From Camarhynchus parvulus (Eukaryota; Chordata; Aves; Passeriformes; Thraupidae), in NCBI RefSeq assembly GCF_901933205.1, contig NC_044601.1:34448352-34512351 (forward strand): a stretch of DNA of 64,000 bases, given 5' to 3'. Below, piece after piece: positions 1-11,175 of this stretch (position 1 is its first letter; the number at the start of each line of letters is the position of its first letter). Position numbers and translations under genes: made by a program. Below the pieces are notes generated by a model that was not told the DNA's origin, did not search any database, and saw only the letters and a program-made list of their open reading frames with translations.

Positions 1-365
1 ATAAGATTCATTAAAATAGTTATTTTCATAGATTTATTTGCATTCTTTTGGATTACTCTAACAATATAGCAGCAATTATGAATTTTCATGTATTGTGTTA
101 TATGATGCAAAATAATAAAATACCTTGAAAAGTTAGGACTTCAGTTAAGAATTCAGAATTGTATTTTGTATTATTTTATTGTTGTCCTATTATTAGTTAT
201 CATTTTATGATTTCTAGATGTATCTATTATATATTACAGATAAATCTATTTGTATGTTTTTTGTTATTTTATTTTTATTATTGTTCTTAATTAGAAAGTG
301 CTAGAAATATATACCATAGTTAATATATGAGTCATACAACACAGTCTTCTTTAGATTTACAGAAA

Positions 366-388
366 TGTGTGCGTGTGTGTGTGTGTGT
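366..388. repeat. (GT)n microsatellite
   Basis: A run of GT dinucleotides is interrupted by one GC unit. It is an ordinary simple repeat in AT-rich sequence. Confidence 0.85.
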
Positions 389-1094
389 TTATCTGTATGA
401 ATATCTCTGACATATTTTAAAGAATTTCCATGTAAAATTGTAAATTACACTGGGATCTCATGATAGTTGGAGCTGGACACACGCTGTGAGATAGCCAAGG
501 TCTAAGAAGGACTTACGATTTCCCCACTGAAGTGATATTAACTATAAATATAATGCAAAGGTTAAATGGCTCACAAAGGCATAGTGAGGTATTCACTTGG
601 CTGGTGAATCATTTTCTCACCTTTCAGTCAGGCTATCGATGTCCTTTTCTAAAGCACAAATATGTTTGCAGCTTATCTGTCTCAGTTGTCTGAATATTTT
701 TGCCTTTTAATTGCCTGAAAGGTCTAAATATCTATGTGAAAATCTAAAGCTTATTCTGAAGTGAGATTATATTGATTAGTTGTATACAATCTTGTAAAAT
801 TACAGTTTATCTGTCTAGCAGTAGAAAGCTTTTGCATGCCTGGGCTCCTTTTAAGCAAAAACTCAGGTCATACAGAAGAATTTCAGCCAGACCAGGAAAT
901 GAAAGATGTTTTGCTTCCTAAAAACTAAAATACCTAACAACTAAACTTTAAAAGCCACTGTAAATATCCTCCTATGATACATACCAAGATACCATGTCCT
1001 ATATTCCTTGGTGAAAGCCATGTGAAGCTTTAAAGAAGAAACAATCCAGATATTCTTTTGTGCTTTCTGGTCATGGTTTTCTTAGTCTTGTCAT

Positions 1095-1118
1095 CTGTGT
1101 GTCAGCACTGACACACAG
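1095..1118. repeat. Short palindrome, 11-bp arms
   Basis: The arm CTGTGTGTCAG at 1095-1105 is matched perfectly by its reverse complement CTGACACACAG at 1108-1118, with only CA between them. The two-base spacer makes this closer to a cruciform-type palindrome than an RNA hairpin. No function can be assigned. Confidence 0.8.
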
Positions 1119-2869
1119 GTGGACAAATCTCTTTTATTTTAGCTCGGTGCCCAAAGGCAGAACATAAGAGCAGAGAAACACCAGACAAGAAAGAATAAAC
1201 GAGACTCTTTTTTTGCTCAAGGTCTTGGGTCAAATCGGGTTTTTAATCTTTTTGACATTCTTGATATAAAACAAAAAAAAAACCCAGTTTATTTCTCCTT
1301 GCACAAAAAGCAGTTAAACATTTCTTGCCAGTATATGGACTGTTGCTCAAAAAAAGCACTTTATTTTGGTCACCATGCTCCTCTGCCATATTTTACTAAT
1401 GATGTTTCATTCATTTTTCTCCAATGACAGGGAAAATCTGAAAGTGACTTTGAAGGATAGTGGCCTTTATTAGTTCAGTATTTCTGCTATCAATGCAGTG
1501 CTGCTGCGATGAGAGTATTGCACTTTGATGAGTAAAGGTAGATGAAAGGAATGTGATTTAAAATTTTAGTGTCTTTTTAGGAGAAGATTGAAATGCCTAT
1601 GGATTAAAAGAATAATGTCTTTAGTTCAGTCAGATTGTGCTTTTAGAAGTAGAAAGGTAAAGAAGGCTTGACATCCTCTACTTGTTCTCCTACTTCCACA
1701 TTTATTGCAATTTTTTAATCTAAAAACAACTAAAACATTTAGCCTCAAAATAACAAAACAGGTTTTTTTAGGTGGAGCAAAGGTGATGTTTATGTCAGAG
1801 AGTAGCTAGTTTCTGCGCTCTTCAGATCTCTGGCTGAATTCTGCTACCACAAGAAACTGTGCAATAATATAGGAAAAATAATATTGAGTAACAGTAAAAC
1901 TGCAACACATATCAGAATAATGAGATCCTTACCACAAAATTTTACAGTCTTGAAAAAAGGGTGATAAAAAAATAAAGGATTCAGAACATAGATATGATAA
2001 TGACTTGAGGTCAGGAAAGAGTGTCTTATAATGAGAGACTAAAGACATCTCGATTCATTTTGTTTACCAAAAAGTAAGTTAAAATGTTACTTGATCTTGA
2101 TCACTGCATAACTACATGAAGAAGAGTTTTTGATTTAAAGACTAATTTCATCTTATAGAAAAAACCCCAAACAACCAAAATCAAACAAACAGGATCCATT
2201 TTTGAGAGAAAAAAATAGGCCTTTTAATAGAAATAGACTGCAAAGTTTTAATTTATTAACAGATGAATAGCTTTCATTAGGAATGCAATGGGATTCCATA
2301 TTTTGAATCCTTTACATCAATACTGGGTAAATTCCTTAAAAGACTTTCTAAGTACCAAATGGATCCGTGGGATGTATACTAACTAGAAGGAGAAGATGGA
2401 AGAAACCACCCTCCAAACCCTCAACAAATTGTAAAATATATATAAGACATATAAAGCAGGGGATCCATCTAGACTCATAACAGCCACTTCTCACTCAAAA
2501 CATGTGTCTAGGTTCAAAACTGCTGTGTCATTTCAGAATTACATTTCCACAGACTGTATCGAAGACTAAAGAGAGTAATTTCTAGAATGTAGGGTATTTT
2601 ATTTGAACACATGGCAAATAAGAGAAACTAGCTCTAACTGTCATCATCTCTTCCATGAGGTCAGATACCATTTTCCCCAGCAATCTGTGGTTGATATATT
2701 ATACTGTTTTATGGAAAGATGGAAGCGGAGGAAAAAAGGTACTTTGTGTCTTTGTCTTGGAACTATCTGGGACAACGTCCTATACAGCATGTACTGTCCA
2801 AGAAAACCGCATCATTTTTAATCACCTGTAATTTGACTATTGGGGCGCATTATACCCAGAGAAGAGAAT

Positions 2870-3217
2870 AGGGACAAGATGGTCCTGGAGAACAGGAGGC
2901 TGAGGGTCTCATAGCAGTCTACAACTTCCTCACAAGGTGTTTAATGACAAGACCCAAGGGAATGGCCTGAAGTTGTGTCAGGGGACGTTTAGGTTGGATG
3001 TTAGGAAAAGGTTCTTCATCCAGAGGGTGTTTGGGCACTGGAACAGGCTCCCCAGGGAAGCAGTCACAGCACCAGCCAGACTGAGTTCAAGAAGCATTTG
3101 GACAACACCCTCAGTCACACTGGATTTCTTGGGGTTATCTTATGCAGGGCTAGGAGCAGAACTTTGATGATCCATGTGGATCCCTTCCACTTCAGGATAT
3201 TGTATGATTGTACCATA
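2870..3217 (+). mobile_element. CR1 LINE 3'-end fragment
   Basis: This is the 3' untranslated end of a chicken-repeat-1 (CR1) non-LTR retrotransposon in sense orientation, 5' truncated as most copies are. Visible landmarks are the AATGGCCTGAAGTTG block near 2960, GGTTGGATGTTAGGAAAAGG near 2993, TGGAACAGGCTCCCCAGGGA near 3039, and the terminal block TCCCTTCCACTTCAGGATAT near 3181, followed by a degenerate ATTGTATGATTGT tail. It has many substitutions relative to the family and is an old copy. Open frames within it (for example 2937-3167) are not genes. Confidence 0.93.
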
Positions 3218-3696
3218 CTCATGGCTCCCTTGGCTTTCTGTCCCACACAAAACAGGGTCTGGGAAGTCAGTGAGCATCATGATGCTGACCCTCTGTGTCC
3301 AAAGCGTGAAGAGTGAAATCAATCACCCATGACCGGGATTCATCAAAAAGTTGAGGATGATGTGTGAGCCTTCTCCCAGGACAGCAGCCGCAAGTGCCTA
3401 GGACCCATATAGATTTGGTGTTATTTACAAGTCTTTTATGATTTTATGAATCCCCCAAGTTACCACTTCTTATCCCTACTAGCTTTTCAGGTCCTGGATA
3501 AACTTCATGGAAACTGCAACATTTTATACTGACATCTGTTATGATACCAACGAGTTTGAGTTCTCCGCCCTCCAGGACATAGGCCAGGAAAGCATCCATG
3601 ATTCTCAGTCTGCACAGGTCTGACTGCCTTGTGGCAGATGCTGTTTATGCATTTCTTGTACCACATTCTCCTTTTTTTGAGGCCCTGCAGGTTATC
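3218..3696. other. Unassigned flank between CR1 and LTR
   Basis: The sequence is somewhat richer in GC and CpG than the surrounding DNA, especially at 3545-3620. On the minus strand a frame of about 50 codons is open from an ATG near 3601 down to a stop near 3449. I do not recognise it. It could be part of an unknown repeat, an ancient retroelement interior or a decayed processed gene copy. Confidence 0.4.
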
Positions 3697-3702
3697 ATGG
3701 GT
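3697..3702. repeat. Target-site duplication, left copy (ATGGGT)
   Basis: The six bases ATGGGT directly precede the TG start of the LTR at 3703 and recur directly after its CA end at 4507-4512. A 6-bp duplication is typical of class II (alpha/beta-like) retroviral integration. Confidence 0.88.
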
Positions 3703-4172
3703 TGTTGTGGTGCACGTTTGGTTGTTTAAAATGAGTTCTAGGTTGTATTTTGGTTGTTCTGTAAATGTTCAAGATGGCTTCTCTGTTTGTTAAAAAAGGT
3801 TCTGTCTCAGGTCTCCCTCCCCCCTTCTCGCTCACGTAGTTTAACTGCCAGTCACAGTCTCTATGGTTACCCCCGCCCTTTTGTACCAGTTTCCCTGTCT
3901 ATCAGTATCCCCCGCCTTGTTTTCCTTCATTATCTTAGTTTCCACTCCCCTGTTTCCCCGGCAACCCTCCTGCCCATCATCTTCTGCCCACTCCCCCAGC
4001 CCTAGAAATTTCTCTCCTGGGCAGAGGATGATTGATGCAGGGAGGGCAGCCCCTCCTTTGTTACTCCCTGATTGGTTTGAGTCTCATGCTCCTCATTGTA
4101 TTCTGCATTGTTATTAGTTTACTGTGGTTTGCTCCTCCCCTCGGGGATTCTTTAATTGCCGGTCCAGGGAGA

Positions 4173-4186
4173 CGGTATATATATAC
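4173..4186 (+). promoter_or_regulatory. LTR core promoter TATA box
   Basis: A run of alternating TA bases sits about 65 bp upstream of the AATAAA signal, the spacing expected for U3 TATA and R-region polyadenylation signals in a retroviral LTR. Whether it is active is unknown. Confidence 0.6.
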
Positions 4187-4241
4187 CGGATCTTCGGTAG
4201 TTAGCTGCAGCTCTCTATGTGCTCTGTACCTACCTTCCTCC

Positions 4242-4247
4242 AATAAA
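4242..4247 (+). terminator. LTR polyadenylation signal AATAAA
   Basis: The hexamer lies in the expected R region of the LTR, shortly downstream of the TATA box. The opposite-strand relative at 7947-8865 has the matching hexamer at 8206-8211. Confidence 0.65.
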
Positions 4248-4506
4248 CCCATCCCCCGCTGCGACTAGCTGCTGCCTCACGTCTTCATTCATCTCGTTGC
4301 ATTCTTTGCATTGCTGCCGCCCACTTTGCTTCGCCTCTCCGAGACGCCTTCTCCCACCTCTGCCGTGGGAGACATCTTGGGCAGCCGGCCGATTGCCTCA
4401 GCCACTCAGCCTGGAGTGGAGGCTGAAGTGGCCACGCGGCCGGCCCAATCAGTCTGTGGCTACGCATTTGTGGAGCTAGCTGGGCTCAAGTGCACGCGCA
4501 GCCGCA

Positions 4507-4512
4507 ATGGGT
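4507..4512. repeat. Target-site duplication, right copy (ATGGGT)
   Basis: Identical to 3697-3702. It fixes the right end of the LTR at 4506 and shows that the element is complete at both ends. Confidence 0.88.
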
Positions 4513-7306
4513 CTCACCTTCAGCTGGCCTGCTGAGAGGTGGCAAACCTCACCAAACAACACAGCTGTATTGGTCATCACTTGATGTGCTTTGTACAGCC
4601 TGTGCAAAGGCATGGGGAGGTGGCTCTATGCAGAGTGGCAACCACTAGGTTCAGCTCCTGCCCTGAAAGTGGAAAACTGCTCTAAGGGAGTGGAGAGGTG
4701 CATAAACCATCTGTGCCCATCTGGTTCAGTGCTAGTTCCATCCAAGTGCCCACAAACACCAGCAGTAATCCACTATGCCTTCAAGCTCCAATAATCAAAA
4801 AATACATTTAACTTCTCTTATTCCATCTAAATTCCTGACACATTTGTCAGTCCTTTCTACCCCTTCCTTTGCATTATTTTCTTTAGCCTCCTGTGCTCCC
4901 TGCAAGACACAGGTTGAGCTCTTTACACGGATTATGAAGACATTCTTTATTTGCATTTATTACCCACCATCATTGTCCTTACAAGTTGAAGAGCTGTGTC
5001 TCACCAGGTGATATGGTTGTCTAATGTTATTACTCCTCTGTACTCACCTTCCTCTTTTGTCACAGGTCTTTATATGGTCCACAAATAGTGTTTTCTCTTT
5101 TTTGGACTGTCATTTTAGTCCTTCCCTAAGAGTACAGGTTTTCCAAATTTTTTTTTCTTTCTTTTCTTCTTCTTTTTTTTTTTTTTTTATTTTATTCCTT
5201 CTCCCTCACTATGGAGCTTTGGCTTCTTTAGCTTCTTTCTTTGGCTCTTTGTGCAAAAAAAACAACAAACAGGAAGTCCGGTCTCTGCAAATGAGGTTCT
5301 TGAGAGAGAAAAGAAGGTCACCCTTAAAAGCTGATTTACTTACTGCCTTCTCTTCTTTAAGCCATTTCATTTTCTACATTTAATTGCTATTCTCTTCATT
5401 GAGGGCCTGTTCTGAGCTGTGCTTTCAAACTATTTTGAGGAAAAAACCCTTAGATTTGTTGAGTTACTTAAATACATAATAATTTACTCTCACTGTCAAA
5501 GCAGTTGAAATTGTTCACACCTAACATGACTTTAACACTTAGAACTTACTAAACCTTAATTTTTAAACCTTAAACCTTAAATTTTAGTTTTTATCTTCTT
5601 TCAAATTTGCTTAAAATGTACACTTAGATCTATAATTATGAAGCTTATGATACTTACCGAAGGGTGATTCATCTGTCTAAGTATATGAGGCTTTTTTTTG
5701 AGAGAAAAAAAAGTGCTATTTCTCACAAGAGTATTATGTATCCAAAAAATATGAAGAATTCTTCCACTGCTCTGCAGAAACTCTTTTTCTTTCTCTGGAT
5801 AGAAGTAATTTCCTTTCCAATTAATTCAAAGTTCAGGACTAAGGGGAAAATAGACTGTATAATAGCCAAGATCCAGGACATCATATCAGAGAAGGAAGAA
5901 TGTAACTAGGGAGGAAAGTGACTCTGAGATTGCTTTAAAAACATTCTATTAGGGAACCATTAACATCTTAGACTACACGTGAACTGTGGAACTCTGAGCA
6001 ATTTTAATCTTCTTGGCTGCTGACTCAAGCTGTGTTGCTGCATCCTTCTAAGGAAAGGACACAGATATCACAGAATATGCATCATGTTTCTTGTCTTTGC
6101 ATGAGTATGAAGAAACGTTGAACCAAATGTAAGGGCCACATTACATCGTATACCCCATTTCTGCCACAAAGCTCCTGGCTTGGACCTCTTTTTGTAAATT
6201 GGTCAGAATGTCTTCAATTTTTTTTTTCACTCTGGCTAAATTGAAATTGGCTCTGCTCCAGAGCTCCATTGTTCTCTGAGTATTTGAATTTCCTGAGAAA
6301 TTAGGTAGAAAACTATACTAATAAGATGCCTTCAGGCATACATTTCTGGCCTTTATTTTTGCTGGCCTTTTCCTGTTAAAAAGTCTGAACTAGAAAGTCC
6401 AGTTTTGTGATACAAGAATTCAGTAACATATGTGGGCAGCAAAATCAGTTTACTATGGCATGAATTGCCTCCTCTCTATTTCCATAATTTCCCATTAAGG
6501 TTTAAGTGTTTTGCAATAGTTAAACCCTTTCTTTTGCTCTTTTTTTTTAAAACATAGGTCTGAGCAATGTACAAAAATGCTCCTTTCAAGCATTTTCTAC
6601 TTTTGTGACCACAGGAGTGTGCTGTTATATCCTTCTGTCACCAGTGATTGATAATAATGTTGAGATGTCCCTTGCCTCTACTTGGTTTTGCAGCTACATA
6701 ATATTAAAATGATGTGTATTTTTTGTTTAGACAGTTAACTTTGCCTGAGTGGAAAAAAGAAAAAAAATTTGAGCTGAATGTGTTGCTGTAAGGCAAGAAA
6801 GGCAAGAAAATGATTGATTGGGTGAATATAAAACAAGTGGAGAGATGTGTGTCTTCACGTGTGTAATAGGTTGTGCCAGGAGCTGATGTTGGGTGGGGAA
6901 ATACAAGGGAGGATGAAAATGTGTTCTATTATCTGGGGTATTTTTGCAATATCCACATGACTAGAAAGGTCCCTTAGCAAGCTGTGCTAATAACTCAGAA
7001 AATACACGGGTTCAAAGCACTCATGCTCACCTCACATACTTCGTATTCGAATGCAGCAAAAGATGTTTCAGCAATAAAACCTTTATTAAGATACCTTTAA
7101 TGATGGGTGCAAGTTCCTATGTTATAACAGTTGCAAAGTCTGCATGCTGAATTTTTCTCGGTTTTCATTAATATTCTCGGTTAGAGGAAATCTTCCTTAT
7201 TTTGGAGATCTTCTCTATATATTACAACAGCTCAGGCGATCAGTGACAATTTTCAGCAGTCTGTAGTCTCCGTTATTTTGATACATTCTTTGGCTTTTTT
7301 TTTCTT
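4513..7306. other. Non-coding DNA, no recognised element
   Basis: The first 280 bp are of moderate GC and unassigned; the rest is AT-rich. It contains T-rich tracts at about 5150-5190 and several A runs. The 119-codon frame at 5024-5383 translates to low-complexity Phe, Ser and Leu from the T-rich tract and is not a credible gene. No RNA gene was recognised. Confidence 0.6.
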
Positions 7307-7312
7307 GTCATG
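7307..7312. repeat. Target-site duplication, left copy (GTCATG)
   Basis: GTCATG directly precedes the TG end of the composite element at 7313 and recurs at 8866-8871, just beyond its other end. It is a perfect 6-bp duplication that encloses two different LTR-like units. Confidence 0.8.
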
Positions 7313-7946
7313 TGTTGGAGTTGCCAATGAAATCCCGGCTAGGTAGGCAGCACACACCCAGCAGACCTCAGGGGCAGCAGCCAGCGGCAGGGAGCAGCGG
7401 CTCTGGTGCAGAGGCAGGCTCTGAGAGACTGCTGCCTGAGACTGTGACTGCACACGGCAGTGGTGTGAAGCTTCACAGCCTCGACCCTCGGGCGGAGGGA
7501 GAACATGGCCGGCCAACGAAGCTGACGGACGAGAGGGAAGCGAGCAGACACTCTCTCTGGAGCAGAAGTTGGAGGTTTATTCCAATGGGAGGTGGACTGC
7601 AACTGGGGATTGCAGAGAGCATCTGCCAAAGATCGCGGGGCGCAGCCAGCTAATAACGGGAGAAAGTGGAGTGAAAGGGTACAGCTACCATTGGCTAAGC
7701 AGCCTGAAGAACAGAGCATGGGACTAATAATGATACAAAGTAGGAGGAACGAAGGAGGGGCTGTGGCCACTGCTCCAATCACCCTCCAGCTCGGAGAGAA
7801 CTCTCTGGAACTTGGGCTGGATTGGAGGGTGACAGGCAAGCCACATGGGGAGAACAACTTGATGAACATAGCAACACTGAACTGGGATTGGAAGGTGCGA
7901 AATGAGAGAGCGAACTGACAGTGACCAACTTGGGCACCCGGGGAGG
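7313..7946 (-). mobile_element. LTR unit A plus junction (3' part of composite ERV)
   Basis: Minus-strand ERV sequence with R/U5-like organisation. Its outer end is TGTTGG at 7313, and a reversed poly(A) signal (TTTATT on the plus strand) lies at 7576-7581, with about 260 bp of GC-rich U5-like sequence outside it and U3-like sequence inside. It shares short blocks with unit B, for example CTGCTCCAATCACCCTC near 7771 and near 8399, but is much more diverged than the two LTRs of one provirus should be. On the minus strand the stretch just after the end of unit B (7946 down to about 7920) carries a TGCCCAAGTTGG segment that resembles a retroviral primer-binding site. The 176- and 195-codon minus-strand frames here are by-products of high GC content. 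Confidence 0.75.
7576..7581 (-). terminator. LTR unit A polyadenylation signal
   Basis: AATAAA on the minus strand, placed between U3-like and GC-rich U5-like sequence as in the related LTRs. Confidence 0.55.
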
Positions 7947-8865
7947 TGCGGCTGCGCGTAAACTGAGCCTGGCTAGCCCCACAAATGGCGCAGCCACAGC
8001 CTGGTTGGGCCAGCCACCTGGCCGCGTCAGCCTAGGCTCCAGGCAAGGAGCAGCTGGGGCAGCGACCGGCTTCCAGGGACCTCTCCCACAGCTGGGTGGG
8101 AGAAGGCGTCCCTGAGAGGGCAGAGCAAAGCATGCGGCAGTGATGCGAGATGTGGTGAAGCGAAGGAGCACACAAAGCAGGCAACTGTCTGCAGCGGGGG
8201 ATGGGTTTATTGAGGATAGGGAGGTACACGTCAGGTAAGGAACTGCAGGCAACTGCCCAAGATCTGTCCCTTGGGTAGGGCAGTTAAAGCATCCCCGAGG
8301 GGAGGAACAAATCACAAGGAACCAATAACAATACATAACAAAATGATGAGCATGAGACAAAGGCAAATCACAACATTACAGGGGAGTGGCTTCCCACCCT
8401 GCTCCAATCACCCTCTGCCCCTGGTAGAAGCTTCTAGGGTTGGGGTGTGAGCAGAGAGTGACAGACAGGGGGGTTGCCGGGGAAACATAGGAGGGGAAAA
8501 TCAAGGTAATGAGGGAAACAAGGAGGGGTTACATAGATTGATGGGGAAACGGAAACAAAAAGGCGGGAATTGCTATGGGAACTTGTGAGTGGCAGTTAAC
8601 CAGCTTGGGGAAGAAGGGGAGGGAGACCCTGAAACTGAACTTTGAGGAAGCCATTTTGAACAAATTGAACAACTTATAAAACTTGAACAAATACAACTTA
8701 GAACTGTGCAAAACCGTGTAAAACGAACTCTGCACGCACCACAATAGGGAGGAAAAACCTGGGCAGAACCATTCTGAAATTTAGGGGGTCAGGATAAACC
8801 AAATAACATTGCACAGAACCAGACTTATACAATAGAAATCTGAAATAAAACAACACACCACAACC
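7947..8865 (-). mobile_element. LTR unit B (5' LTR of composite ERV)
   Basis: A 919-bp minus-strand LTR of the same family as 3703-4506. Read on its own strand it begins with GGTTGTGG, where the relative has TGTTGTGG (the last plus-strand base has changed), and ends GCGCAGCCGCA as the relative does. The poly(A) signal is at 8206-8211 on the minus strand. U3 extends to 8865 and directly abuts the right target-site copy GTCATG. No GTCATG copy is found at the 7947 end, so unit B alone is not the inserted element; the insertion runs from 7313 to 8865. Confidence 0.87.
8206..8211 (-). terminator. LTR unit B polyadenylation signal
   Basis: AATAAA on the minus strand, in the position matching 4242-4247 of the plus-strand relative. 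Confidence 0.6.
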
Positions 8866-8871
8866 GTCATG
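8866..8871. repeat. Target-site duplication, right copy (GTCATG)
   Basis: Identical to 7307-7312. It marks the U3 end of unit B and the outer limit of the composite insertion. Confidence 0.8.
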
Positions 8872-10811
8872 GACAACTGTATGTTGTTGCTATGTCATAC
8901 ATAAATTTGTAAAGTAAGGTCTGAGATCTTTGTGGATAGAAAGTTTTCCTTAATTCTGTTAAACTCCCCACTTGCCTCATATCCACAGTCATACCCTGCA
9001 AATCGATTCCTTTTTTTCATGTCAATGAAATAATTTCATTTAAATTTTCATATCTATAATTGAATATTTCTGGAATTAAAGTATATTTTAAAACAAAAGT
9101 ACTTCTAAACTGCCATGTATTGACAAAATTCAGAAAGTCAGAAAACACTTTTAGATTTTTTCCAGGTAGCCCTTTAATACCTCAATTATTATAATTATTT
9201 TCTTGTATTCTTTGTGTACTCAAAACTTACATTGAGTTTTATATGCATAAAAAACTCCTGCTGATTTAAGTTACTATCAAAGGTGATTTTGACCTCTAGC
9301 TCCATAATTTCTGTTTCTCATTCTCATGACACAAGGTGATTATGGCTCTGATTTAGTTCTGTGATTAAACTTACATCGACTACTTAGGGTACAATTTTTC
9401 TGCCCAGTTGAAATACCAGTTTCATTCTCTGTCTTCTGAAATTTCTACTCATTGTTACATTTTAAAATGTTCTCCTTTTTATTTCAAATATTTGCCTTGC
9501 AAGTGTAGTGATACTGACTTCCTAGCTTTTCTGTTTATTTTTAATTTATTTCATGATTGGCTAAACTTCCTTTGCTGCATCTGTAAAATGATGTTTGCAT
9601 AGATCATTATTCATCAATTTAGCTAACTTGCTCAATTAACTGGCATAATTAAAATTCCAGAAATCCCTAAGTAATTATTAAAAGTAAGATTTCACATTTG
9701 TTTTATCTAAACTAAATCTGCAAGCCACTAACACAACAGCTGCCAGCACAAGCTCTATCATTAATGTGCTGCTTTTCTTCCCTTTTAATTGTGAATACTT
9801 AACAAAGAGATAGGCCACTACAAAAAAATCCCAAAACATCGTGTCTTGTCATGTCATTGCAAACTCAATCAGCTTTTGAAATGGATCATTAAAAATAAAT
9901 GTTTGGAGAATGATTATTTGGAGATGCACATAGAAACCAGTGTTAGGATTGTAAAAGAAATATCTTTAATGAATGAGATTTTAAACAAAGAATGTTATTG
10001 CTAAAGCAAAAAGTGAAAGCTCTTACTCTGTACTAAAAAAATGTTTTCTCTTTTTAATCCCACACTGCAGACCTCTACACACCTTTCAAGGTATGGTGGC
10101 AGTATCCATTCTAGCTACCTGGTTCTTAACACAACTGAACTCAAACAGAAAGCTCAAGAATACAGGAGTTTTCACACTGCTGCTACAGCAAAATATTTAC
10201 TTACTATCTGTGTTCTTGCTTTTGTGATGCAGAATATTACTACTTTTTGTCATATGACATGAGACCTCAGATTTTTATATAGCATTACAGGAAAGTATGA
10301 TGATCTCTTTTCACTTTGGTAGGAAAAACATTAAGTACCTTTTTTTAATTTCTGCTCTGTCACCTTCAATTTCTTGTCCTTTCCTCTCCAGAGCAACCTT
10401 TTGCAATCCAATTCTCTTCCTAGAAGGCACTTATAGTCATTTGAACAAGAAGTCCCACATTGCTGCACTGGTTGATAGTAGCAGAAGGATACTGAGCCAA
10501 TGATATACAGAAAACATTTATCTTTCTTCTATATCTTTTTGTCTGTGGGTTTTTTTTTTAATATAAAAGCCTAAATAATGTATTTAGAAACCAGCTTAAA
10601 TTACACAGTCCTACAAGTCTTAAACACTTAGTGGGTCAAAATGAAGTGAAAGTTCAAGATATGTACTGGGTTTTAAAATTTAACCACTACTTATAAAGTA
10701 AAATGTAGATCTAGAAAGCTTAATTAAGTGTACAGATTTGTAAAACTTCTCAAATGTTACCTTTTGATTGGCAAACTATGTGATTGGTGATTTTTTTAAT
10801 TAAAGGGGATG
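8872..10811. other. AT-rich non-coding DNA
   Basis: No transposon, RNA gene or credible coding sequence was recognised. Open frames of 60-75 codons (for example 9408-9602 and 10041-10262) lack any family signature. Confidence 0.65.
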
Positions 10812-11175
10812 TATATTAACCTGGAGAAAGGGAAGCTGAGGGAAGACCTTTTCACTCTCTACAATCACCTGAAAAGAGATTGTAGCAAGGTGAGCTTTGG
10901 TCTATTCCTCAAAGTAATAGGACAAGAGAAAATGGCCTCAAGTTGCACCAGGGGAGGTTTAGATTGGATATTGAGTAAAAATTCACAGAAAAGATTGTGA
11001 ATAATTGAAACGGGCTGCCCAGGGCAGTGGTACAGTCATTATCCCTGGAAGTATTTAAAAGATGTATAGATGTAGCACTTGGAATGTGGTTTAGTGGTGG
11101 ACTTGGTTAGGTTAATGGTTGGACTTGATGATCTTAAAGGTGTTTTCCAACCTAAACTACTCTACGATTCTATAC
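10812..11175 (+). mobile_element. CR1 LINE 3'-end fragment
   Basis: A CR1 3' end in sense orientation with most landmarks present: CTCTCTACAATCACCTGAAA near 10854, AATGGCCTCAAGTTGCACCA near 10930, GGCTGCCCAGGGCAGTGG near 11012, TGGTTGGACTTGATGATCTT near 11116, and the terminal TCTACGATTCTATAC tail. It is 5' truncated, as usual for CR1, and moderately diverged. The 63-codon frame within it is not a gene. Confidence 0.96.

Larger units (their letters stand above)
1..2869. other. AT-rich non-coding DNA
   Basis: No gene, RNA gene or recognisable transposon was seen. The stretch has many short A and T runs and stops in all frames. It contains a short GT microsatellite at about 366-388 and a near-perfect palindrome at 1095-1118, listed separately. 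The open frame at 2603-2821 (72 codons) has no family features and is treated as chance. Confidence 0.7.
3703..4506 (+). mobile_element. Solo LTR of an endogenous retrovirus
   Basis: An 804-bp long terminal repeat left by an endogenous retrovirus; no viral interior remains beside it. It starts TGTTGTGGTG and ends GCAGCCGCA (the canonical TG...CA), and is flanked by a perfect 6-bp repeat. U3 is pyrimidine- and GC-rich, with a TATA box TATATATATAC at 4176-4186 and a poly(A) signal AATAAA at 4242-4247. The GC- and CpG-rich segment after it is U5, about 260 bp. The same family occurs on the opposite strand at 7947-8865: the U5 parts align well (shared CTCCCAC and GAGAAGGCGTC blocks, and the GCGCAGCCGC end). 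A 6-bp TSD suggests class II, but the exact family needs a repeat library. The open frames inside it are not genes. Confidence 0.9.

Noticed and set aside
3703..4561. LTR end placed at 4561 (CAACA, matching TGTTG at the start)
   Set aside because: The apparent inverted ends gave no TSD. Ending at 4506 gives a perfect 6-bp duplication (ATGGGT) and matches the U5 end of the related copy at 7947.
5024..5383. 119-codon plus-strand frame
   Set aside because: Low-complexity Phe/Ser/Leu translation of a T-rich tract; no signal of a real gene.
7339..8366. Minus-strand frames of 176 and 195 codons and plus-strand frames of 113 and 108 codons
   Set aside because: They lie wholly within the composite LTR and overlap each other on both strands; they reflect GC-rich, stop-poor sequence.
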